Below, in pieces: positions 9,769 to 17,190 of a stretch of DNA of 24,893 bases; position 1 is the stretch's first letter, and every line of letters starts with the position of its first letter. A program made the translations under genes and the position numbers. The stretch is taken from positions 1-24,893 of IMG/VR virus record IMGVR_UViG_3300023192_001544; one strand, written 5' to 3'. This DNA comes from a virus. The notes under the pieces are model-generated. The model did not search any database, was not told where the DNA came from, and saw only the letters and a program-made list of their open reading frames with translations.

Positions 9769-12700
9769 AGGGAAGTGTAACAGTTAATAAAGTTTTTTCT
9801 GATGGAACCAAAGAATTGGTTTGTCATGACGATAATGTTTTAACTGATGGTATGGGGTATGGAATTATTAATATTTTTACCGACACTGGATCTAAAAACA
9901 TTGCAGACCATTTGGTAGGATATTTTCAAGTGGGGATTGGTAGATTAAATCCTGATCTCCAGCCAGCAGATAAGAGAAAATATATAAGTACCTTAAAAAC
10001 ACCTCTGACAGAGGGAAGCTATGGTAAGAATCCTGAGGTTGAAATAAATTATCACCCTCTTAAAAAACTTCATAAAACAAACTTTAGTCCTTCTATTCAT
10101 GAGGAAGTCGAGAACTCTAACTTTGTCATTTTACCTGATGCGTATAGTACTCAGCTTATAGAGGGGGTAGTTCATTATCGACTTCATATTGGAGAAGAAA
10201 TAGCTAATGGTTTAAATATTTCTGAGTTTGGGTTATTTCTTAGAAATCCCGATGGGGCTATTAATACAGAGAATTCTATATTAGTAGCTTATAAGAATTT
10301 TCCTGTTGACGAAACCATTACTAAAAATAAGAATTTTTCTCTGGAAATTGATTGGCAAGTTAAGTTTATAGACGAAGTTAATACTGAGATTGAGCCTTTA
10401 AGCTCTACCGCTTTAAATGTAGTATTTATCATGATTGATGACGTGGGGTTTGATTACCTAGGCCTGTATGATGATGTAAATCCTTATGATTTATCTTGTA
10501 CAGGAGAGTTTACAGCCGATGGTCTCGTTAATCCAGATTGCAATCCTTATAGCCAGATAGATGACCCTGTAAATGGGAGTGGAATATACCCACATACCCC
10601 CTGTTTGAGTGCTTTAGCGGCTGCTGGAATCTTGTTTAAAAATGTAAGGGCTATGCCTACTTGTAGTCCAACTAGGTCTTCAGTTATTACAGGAAAGTAT
10701 AACTTTAGTTGTAAAAACAGTAACCAAGGAGGTCCCCCTGGTCCCGCTATTTGGGGTCCTGGAATAGGATCCGTCCCTAGTCCTGTAGGTAGACGGGCGC
10801 GGGGTGGTCTAAAAGGATTAAACAGATCTTATACTCTTTTACCTGCCTTTAATGCTACAGATCAAACACCTAGACCTTTTGAATATTTAGTTAGAGGAGG
10901 ACAAGGAGAAGAAAGCGGGATCGCTAACCAGAAAGTTTTTGCAGAGTATATGCGAGACAGAGGGTATAGCTCCTCCTTCTTTGGGAAATGGCATTTAGCT
11001 CATTGGGAAGAGAAGTTAGTTTATTGTGAGGATGGATCGGATCAAGTTTATGGAGAGGGCTGGAATAACATTGGAGAAGTAGGTAAGTGGGATCACTACG
11101 TTGCCACTTGGGCTAACTTAAGAAATGACACCCCGATACCTGGAAAAGCATTTGATAGTGGCTGGGTTGCTTGGCAGGGCTCCCATCCCGACGATCCTCA
11201 AGAAGGGTGGCCTAATTTTGGAAACGTTCCAGCCGATCCGTTCTATTTGAAGGGGGATGAGATGGGGTATGTTAATTTCTTTGATGTTTCAGGAAATAAT
11301 GATCCTGCTAATATTGATAGTTACATAGTAGAAACTGTTTCAGATACGGGGTATGTTCCTCCTATGTTGTCGGCTTCAGCGTCCCCAGTATCTTATGCTC
11401 AAGGATCTCCCACTAACTTTGCTACTACGCATATTTTTGAAAAGGCTACACAACATTTTGGTTCTTCAGCTATAAACCCAGAGCCCTTCTTTCAGTATAT
11501 CACTCCCAACCTACCACATGATCCTTGGACTTTCCCACCCGAAAAAGGGGTTTATAATCCCTACTATAAAGCTAATCATATTCAGATACTCCTGCAGGAT
11601 GGTAATCCTATATTGTTTGGTGGCACGGAAGGGGCTACATCGGCTAGTTGGATGACAGTAAATTCTCAGCTTGAACACTTTGATTATACTTTAAGTGCGT
11701 TCATGGACTCTATAGATCAAGAGGTAAAAAAGAGAACCCTTTTTATTATTACTTCGGATAATGGTTCTGTACCTACTGATCTGAATAAACGAGCAAACTT
11801 TTGTGTTTCTACGGTAGGCTCGAATTACTTAGGGACTACCTTTAGTAGCATGTTGAATTTAGAAGACCATTGTGCTGCACAGTTTGCTGCGGATCTAGTT
11901 GGATCTGAAGAGCCTGTTCGTAGAGGAGGGCAGAATAATTCTGCAAACCAGTTTAAAGGCTCTTTATATGAAACGGGAGTGAAGGTTCCAATGATTGCTT
12001 ATGGACCCAAAGTAGGAGTTTTATCTGGCGTAACATCAAATGCGTTTATTGATCTTGTTGATATATTAGCAACTGTGGTAGATGGGGCTAGTACCCAGAA
12101 GTTACGAGGTCATGATATTCCTAGCGACTCCATATCCTTTTTAGATATTCTTACTGGAGCTACTGATGCGTCAAGCCATCCCCGACAATTCTCTTATTCT
12201 GAAGACTTTTTTCCTATAGGATCTAGTTTTGGAAATCCAGAAGGAGCGGGGTCTAATACAAGTAAGGCCCTTCAATGTCTAGGGGGGAATAACATTGATA
12301 TTGGGTTTGGAGATCCTGTTGTTCCCTCAAAACGTAGAAGTTGTATGTTGGTAAGACATGCTGCGTCAGAATATGCTGTACGACCCGCGCCCTTAATTGC
12401 TCAATTAGTATTTAATGAAATAGGTTTCACTGGATCCTATGCCGGGGACGGAAATAGTGATCCTGAGGGTATTCCTGATGCTAGTGGAGGAACATGGAAA
12501 ATAATAAGGCCAGCAGGGGGTACGGTTGATGAAGGTACAGATGATGAGAGGTACCTAAAAGGATCTCTTTATGATGAGCTATATCAGATTCAAAAAGATG
12601 ATTTTAGTAATGTGGATACTTTTGAATTATATGATTATATTCCTGAGGAGTGGAAGGGAGAGCTTCCTGCAGGGCAGCCAGGAGAAGTTGGACCCTTTAT

Positions 12701-12905
12701 TTTAAGTGGGCTCATAGCATCTGCAGTAAATGTCGTTGGCAGCACAGGGCACCTAGATAATACAGTACATTATTGGAACTTAGCTAGAATCTATGAAGTG
12801 CTTCGAACTGAGTTATCATATTTCTTACAATACCGACGAGATCCCTCAACAAGTGTTTTAGGTATAGAAAATTCTACAGTTGATATAGAGTTAGATGGAA
12901 CGTAA
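9765..12905 (+). CDS. Virion adaptor module fused to a formylglycine-type (S1) sulfatase, 1046 aa
   Basis: Residues 1-205 are the module shared with the flanking genes, ending in FSLEIDWQVKF. From about 216 a full sulfatase of the alkaline phosphatase superfamily follows. Metal ligands D225-D226 sit in MIDDVGFDYLGLY. The active-site signature is C300-S-P-T-R304 with TG at 309-310, where C300 would become formylglycine. K408 and H410 lie in FFGKWHL, H585 in LPHDPW, D665-N666 in TSDNGS and K731 in FKGSLYETGVKVP. The C-terminal subdomain with TWKII (910-914) and an LYDYIPEEW-type strand reaches about 1026. All expected catalytic residues are present. The domain is about 800 aa, longer than the usual 450-550, with insertions around 312-390 and 412-560. 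There is no signal peptide, as expected for a protein built into virions. It would hydrolyse sulfate esters, probably on glycans; the substrate cannot be told. Activation needs a host formylglycine-generating enzyme or anaerobic maturase, since none is in view. Confidence 0.9.
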   Translation: MKGSVTVNKVFSDGTKELVCHDDNVLTDGMGYGIINIFTDTGSKNIADHLVGYFQVGIGRLNPDLQPADKRKYISTLKTPLTEGSYGKNPEVEINYHPLKKLHKTNFSPSIHEEVENSNFVILPDAYSTQLIEGVVHYRLHIGEEIANGLNISEFGLFLRNPDGAINTENSILVAYKNFPVDETITKNKNFSLEIDWQVKFIDEVNTEIEPLSSTALNVVFIMIDDVGFDYLGLYDDVNPYDLSCTGEFTADGLVNPDCNPYSQIDDPVNGSGIYPHTPCLSALAAAGILFKNVRAMPTCSPTRSSVITGKYNFSCKNSNQGGPPGPAIWGPGIGSVPSPVGRRARGGLKGLNRSYTLLPAFNATDQTPRPFEYLVRGGQGEESGIANQKVFAEYMRDRGYSSSFFGKWHLAHWEEKLVYCEDGSDQVYGEGWNNIGEVGKWDHYVATWANLRNDTPIPGKAFDSGWVAWQGSHPDDPQEGWPNFGNVPADPFYLKGDEMGYVNFFDVSGNNDPANIDSYIVETVSDTGYVPPMLSASASPVSYAQGSPTNFATTHIFEKATQHFGSSAINPEPFFQYITPNLPHDPWTFPPEKGVYNPYYKANHIQILLQDGNPILFGGTEGATSASWMTVNSQLEHFDYTLSAFMDSIDQEVKKRTLFIITSDNGSVPTDLNKRANFCVSTVGSNYLGTTFSSMLNLEDHCAAQFAADLVGSEEPVRRGGQNNSANQFKGSLYETGVKVPMIAYGPKVGVLSGVTSNAFIDLVDILATVVDGASTQKLRGHDIPSDSISFLDILTGATDASSHPRQFSYSEDFFPIGSSFGNPEGAGSNTSKALQCLGGNNIDIGFGDPVVPSKRRSCMLVRHAASEYAVRPAPLIAQLVFNEIGFTGSYAGDGNSDPEGIPDASGGTWKIIRPAGGTVDEGTDDERYLKGSLYDELYQIQKDDFSNVDTFELYDYIPEEWKGELPAGQPGEVGPFILSGLIASAVNVVGSTGHLDNTVHYWNLARIYEVLRTELSYFLQYRRDPSTSVLGIENSTVDIELDGT

Positions 12906-12907
12906 TT

Positions 12908-13489
12908 ATGGAAAAATTTAAGCCCACAGGACATTTACAAATAATAAAAATTTATGAGGATGGAGCCGAAGAGGTCCATTTTGATGAAAATAATATGATT
13001 GTATCGGGATTGGGGGTAGGTTTAGCACATTTATATGCCGGGTCGGGAGCTTCTCAAATATCTGACTATCAAGTAATTAATTTTCAAGTAGGGGTAAGTG
13101 GCGATGAATTAGACTATGGAACCTCTACGTTTAAGTTAGTATCTCCATGCACCGCTTCTCAGTATTTGTCTACTGGAAGTGAGAATTTTGTTGAAAACTT
13201 AAAACCCATTCAAAATGGGGTAGTAGTAACCGATACACAAACCTTTATTCGCTTTCCGTTTAATAACATTCAAAAAGTAGATAAAAATACAGTTCGCTTT
13301 AATTTATTCTTAGATAAATATACCCTAAACGGGTTAGGGAACCCCTTAGACGAGGTAGGGTTGTTTATGAGAAATCCTAGAGGAGTTATTCCACTCCCCA
13401 ACCCTATTTTAATAGCGTACAGACCTTTTACTAGTTTAATAAAAACTAGCACTTTCTCCCTTTTATTCAGGTGGACACTTAATTTCTAA
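12908..13489 (+). CDS. Stand-alone tail adaptor module, 193 aa
   Basis: This short protein is essentially only the module found at the N-terminus of the sulfatase protein. Shared landmarks are a G-x-x-x-I-x-K-x-[YF]-x-D-G start, DENNMIVSGLG (sulfatase gene: DDNVLTDGMG), ISDYQVINFQVGVSG (IADHLVGYFQVGIGR), DEVGLFMRNPRG (SEFGLFLRNPDG), NPILIAYRPF (NSILVAYKNF) and a terminal FSLLFRWTLNF. It ends just where the sulfatase begins in its neighbour, so it defines the domain boundary. The start follows the upstream stop by two bases (TAATTATG) and lacks a Shine-Dalgarno. It is likely a virion component that competes with or co-assembles with the two longer paralogues. I recognise no named family, and the role as an attachment domain is inferred from context. 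Confidence 0.7.
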   Translation: MEKFKPTGHLQIIKIYEDGAEEVHFDENNMIVSGLGVGLAHLYAGSGASQISDYQVINFQVGVSGDELDYGTSTFKLVSPCTASQYLSTGSENFVENLKPIQNGVVVTDTQTFIRFPFNNIQKVDKNTVRFNLFLDKYTLNGLGNPLDEVGLFMRNPRGVIPLPNPILIAYRPFTSLIKTSTFSLLFRWTLNF

Positions 13490-13491
13490 TT

Positions 13492-16400
13492 ATGGCATTT
13501 ATTTCTAACGACCTTTATTCTTCCAGCGCAGGAACCGAGCTTTTTAATTATTGGAATCCTTTCGTTACCAAATTTGACAGCCAATCTTTTTATAATTTTG
13601 AGCAAGATAATCAACCTCTTTATGATTTAGAAGAGAGGACAATGCAACTTTGGGAAAAGTCTACAGGCTATGCTCCCTCCTCTTTAAATGGAATGCCTTT
13701 AGTTGTGTCAGGGGTATTAGATTCCGATAATAGAAATGTTTTTCTTAATCTTCAAGAAGCTTTAGATGCTCTTCCTAATGTTATTAGGACTCCTACCCTT
13801 ATTGAGGTGGCTCGATCAGGGTATTTGGGGGGCTTACATTTAAATAATATTAAGATAATTGAGGATGGAGTTTTGGAAATTGTTAACCGAGGTTTTGCTA
13901 AAGTTTATAGTGGAGCAGGAAACCCTGATGCAATCATAGCAGGTGCTTGTAGTTCCATAGGAAAACAAACACTTAATAGCAATTTTAAAAACTCAGGATT
14001 AATTAATACCCTTTCTTCACTAGATTTGAGTTCTACTATTCATAATACTTCTGCTCTTTCTGTAAGATGTAATGTTTCTTCGTTGTTCTACCAGCCATTT
14101 AACAGAACCTTTGTACAAGTAATTAACTTTGCTTCAAATAAGGAAAGAAATGGTAAGATTTCTGCTGGGTATATTGATGATCACTCAGGCAGAGCTATTG
14201 CTACTAACTTTCCGCAAGGAGGGACAACAGAAGGGGCGGACACAGACACATTCTTATTACCTGTGTGGGAAGCTTCTGCCTACAATAGTACAACTTATAA
14301 TATTGTGGACTTTACTTGTTCTACTACTGATGTTTCAGCAGTTAGGGGAGACTGGAGACCCTTTGGGGGAAATTATGATAAAACAGCACAATATTTATGG
14401 AGGAACGGAACATTCGGATCAAAATATTATAACAATAGTCCAAACCCCGATGGTGCAAGACAGCTTACAGGTATGTCTTATGCGAACTCGTTGTCCGCAA
14501 TTGAAATTCAAAACTGTACAGGACCGCTTTACATTCGAGGGTTCTGTGTAGAAAGTGTAAGTGGTGCTGATTTACAAGCCCTAGCTTCTCCAGCTTATAA
14601 AGGAGATGTAGGGATTAAAGTTGTTAATTCTAATGCAGTTATTGAGAACTGTACAGTTATAAGAGCCACTACTACAGGAGCCAAGTTTGTTAATTCAGAT
14701 GTTGAACTTAAGCGAGGCTTCTTCGCGTACCGAAATTATGAACTTATTGCTCCTGGGTTTAGTAGAGGGCCAAACAAAACTGCTGGAATTCATGCTATAA
14801 ACAGCACCGTTAATTTGGCAATTGATCCCGTGTACGCCTCTGGAGCCGACTACGCTTTTAATACTCAACATCATGATTACGGTATAATTTTAGAAAACAG
14901 CGTTCTTATTGGAGGACAAAGCCGACCCCTAACCTCTTTACAGGATACAGCATTAGCTTTCTCTTATAATGATGTTGGTATTAAGGCTGTCAATTCTACC
15001 ATTGATGTTAGCGGCAATCTAGATGTGTACAATAATAATACGGGAATGCAGTTAATAAACTCGTATGTTTCTACAGACAGGCTCACGGTAGAAAATCATA
15101 CCTTTGCTGGTATAGAGGCTGAAAACTCAGTGATTAAATATAATAACAGCCAAGTGAGGAGAATTTATGATAATGATGTTAGTGGTTATAGAATGACCCA
15201 AAGCCTTTTCCATAGAAATGGAACGCATCTAAACCTAAAAAATAATAGTATCTTTACTTACTATATTGAGCCCTCTACAATCGACATCCCCCTTTACTAT
15301 GGAGGACTACGCTTTTCAGACTCTCATGGTACTGCAAACATTACGGCTGATATTACCGCTTCTGCTGCTCTTCCTGCTGTATTCTTAAACAATTCTCAAG
15401 CAGACTTATTACACTGTAGGCTTGTCTGTAGTTCTACACCAGTCGCTGCGCCAGGGGTTATTGGGGCGGGAATTAAAGCCATCAATTCCTCTGAGGTAAA
15501 GTTGTTGGGGACCGCAAACGGAGCATCTATTATTCAAGGAGAAAATGGAACTCCTAAGGGGGTGGTTGGAATTGCCGCTCAAGATAATTCTAAAATTAGT
15601 TTCCGTGGGCCTACTATTATTGCACAGTTTGGTTTGGGGGTACTTGCGGAAAACGGTTCAACTGTTGAGTTTGTTCCTCATAGAAAAGAGGATAACAGTA
15701 TAGACGTTAGTGGGTTTAACCTCTCTAAGGACACAGGAAATCATACTTCGGTTGAGATCCATACCACAGGAGATACTTGCATTGGAGCTTTAAACAATTC
15801 TAGAATCATTATGGAAGATCTCGGAGCCCCTGAAACATCTTACTACAAAGTAGGTTTTGAAGGTGCTGATACGGGACTTCATGATACGTCTACTACTTGG
15901 ATTCCAAGTGATTACGACAACGGTGATACTTCTGCTTTTGTGCAAGCGGGATCCATGCAGTTTTATCCTAATCCTGCCTACGGTCCTTATGTAGGAGATA
16001 GATTTAATTTAGCTAATAATGGTCTTCTTAATGATGGTGCTATGTCCAACGATATAATGGCTAAGGGAACCTATCCAGCTAGTCAGGATTATAATTATTA
16101 TCTTACTGATTACTATGATTATACGGTAGCGGACACTACTCAACAAGCAATCATGCAAACTCTTTCCATTGGAGGTTTCTGTGTAAGGATTGTAGGCAAT
16201 AGTGAATGTAGAGTAAACAGTGTAAACTTCCCTTGTGGGTGGTTTAATACTAATGGCAGCTACTTTGATTCTAGTGCAACAATGGCTGGTTGTAACCAAC
16301 TTAGAATGTGGAATGTAGCCGATAGCTCTAAATTGAGTGTGGCCCATACTTCGGTGAGCGCACAGCAACCCATGTATGCTTCAGGGTATCATGGTCCTAG

Positions 16401-17190
16401 AGCGGTCTTTTTCTCGGCACAAGAGGGTGGTGGAGGACCAGAGTTTGGAAAATATGCAGACTTTAATGATTCTTCGGCAACTTACTATGGAGCATGGTCA
16501 GGAACGCCAGATACTAGTACTATTAGCCTGCTAGATTGGTATGGTTTGGGTGTGGATACCTCCTCTGGCGTAGTTCAGGATAATATAGCTGCCTTAGATG
16601 AAGCCTTAACGGGGAAAGCGGAGAGAGTGGGGAGATTAACACAAGAGAACCTTGGCCCGTTCCGACTATTCTTTGGAGCTAATGATGCTATGAGGTATGT
16701 TGGTTATATTTCAGGAACGGCTATAGATGATCCTAAACACTTTGCATTTGGAGATACCAAGCCTATGCAACATATTGCACAAGGGTATAGTTTATCAGCA
16801 GTGGCGGGTATCCCTTACGGAAGACTTGGAAATACAACAGCCAGTAGTCTTCATATTAATCTTCTAAAAATAGCGCCTTGGTATTCGGACACGCTGGGTA
16901 TACCTGTTGCGGAAGCTTCGGGGTATTATTATGGGTCTGCAATGCTCAGTGAAGATAATGGAACCCATGTATACTTGGATGAGAATTCAGCCTGTATTTT
17001 TGCTAATGCTAAGAACTGTGCTATGCCTCCCTTGTCGGGTAGAGCGTCCCCCAAAGTAACTATATATAGATCTACGACAGCATGGGGGCCTGGAGTAGGC
17101 TTTACGGGGGTGGATGCTCAAGCCTTTGGTTACGCTTTAGGAGCAGGCTTCCTATCAGTAGGTATAATGGATCCTAGGAGAAGAATCTAA
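13492..17190 (+). CDS. Tail spike/fibre-like protein with right-handed beta-helix repeats, 1232 aa
   Basis: The N-terminus (residues 32-58) carries FYNFEQDNQPLYDLEERTMQ, a segment shared with the next protein and probably used to dock to the tail. A pectate-lyase-like stretch follows (FLNLQEALDALPNVI). From about residue 337 to 900 there is a ladder of about 16 short repeats of the form G-[IVA]-x-[AVLF]-x-N-[SN]-x-[VI] (for example GIKVVNSNAVI, GIHAINSTVNL, GIKAVNSTIDV, GIEAENSVIKY), typical of a parallel right-handed beta-helix. Such folds form trimeric spikes that bind or cut surface polysaccharide. I see no catalytic residue set I can name, so binding versus cleavage stays open. Residues about 980-1232 are a non-repetitive Gly/Ala/Tyr-rich end that may be the trimer tip. 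The start (TAATTATG junction) has no Shine-Dalgarno, and the stop overlaps the next ATG by one base. Confidence 0.75.
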   Translation: MAFISNDLYSSSAGTELFNYWNPFVTKFDSQSFYNFEQDNQPLYDLEERTMQLWEKSTGYAPSSLNGMPLVVSGVLDSDNRNVFLNLQEALDALPNVIRTPTLIEVARSGYLGGLHLNNIKIIEDGVLEIVNRGFAKVYSGAGNPDAIIAGACSSIGKQTLNSNFKNSGLINTLSSLDLSSTIHNTSALSVRCNVSSLFYQPFNRTFVQVINFASNKERNGKISAGYIDDHSGRAIATNFPQGGTTEGADTDTFLLPVWEASAYNSTTYNIVDFTCSTTDVSAVRGDWRPFGGNYDKTAQYLWRNGTFGSKYYNNSPNPDGARQLTGMSYANSLSAIEIQNCTGPLYIRGFCVESVSGADLQALASPAYKGDVGIKVVNSNAVIENCTVIRATTTGAKFVNSDVELKRGFFAYRNYELIAPGFSRGPNKTAGIHAINSTVNLAIDPVYASGADYAFNTQHHDYGIILENSVLIGGQSRPLTSLQDTALAFSYNDVGIKAVNSTIDVSGNLDVYNNNTGMQLINSYVSTDRLTVENHTFAGIEAENSVIKYNNSQVRRIYDNDVSGYRMTQSLFHRNGTHLNLKNNSIFTYYIEPSTIDIPLYYGGLRFSDSHGTANITADITASAALPAVFLNNSQADLLHCRLVCSSTPVAAPGVIGAGIKAINSSEVKLLGTANGASIIQGENGTPKGVVGIAAQDNSKISFRGPTIIAQFGLGVLAENGSTVEFVPHRKEDNSIDVSGFNLSKDTGNHTSVEIHTTGDTCIGALNNSRIIMEDLGAPETSYYKVGFEGADTGLHDTSTTWIPSDYDNGDTSAFVQAGSMQFYPNPAYGPYVGDRFNLANNGLLNDGAMSNDIMAKGTYPASQDYNYYLTDYYDYTVADTTQQAIMQTLSIGGFCVRIVGNSECRVNSVNFPCGWFNTNGSYFDSSATMAGCNQLRMWNVADSSKLSVAHTSVSAQQPMYASGYHGPRAVFFSAQEGGGGPEFGKYADFNDSSATYYGAWSGTPDTSTISLLDWYGLGVDTSSGVVQDNIAALDEALTGKAERVGRLTQENLGPFRLFFGANDAMRYVGYISGTAIDDPKHFAFGDTKPMQHIAQGYSLSAVAGIPYGRLGNTTASSLHINLLKIAPWYSDTLGIPVAEASGYYYGSAMLSEDNGTHVYLDENSACIFANAKNCAMPPLSGRASPKVTIYRSTTAWGPGVGFTGVDAQAFGYALGAGFLSVGIMDPRRRI
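14500..16215 (+). repeat. Protein-level beta-helix repeat ladder
   Basis: About 16 degenerate repeats, each with a short hydrophobic strand followed by an Asn-Ser turn (NS, NNS or DNS), run through residues about 337-905 of the spike-like protein. Spacing ranges from roughly 20 to 60 residues because of loops. DNA identity between units is low, so this is an old structural repeat rather than a recent tandem duplication. Confidence 0.6.

Noticed and set aside
14129-14551. 140-codon + strand open frame inside the spike gene
   Set aside because: Out-of-frame shadow of the beta-helix protein, with low-complexity Leu/Thr-rich sequence and no ribosome binding site.
13492-17190. Calling the spike protein a pectate lyase or endosialidase
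   Set aside because: Only the beta-helix pattern is visible. No catalytic residues can be assigned, so an enzymatic name is not justified.
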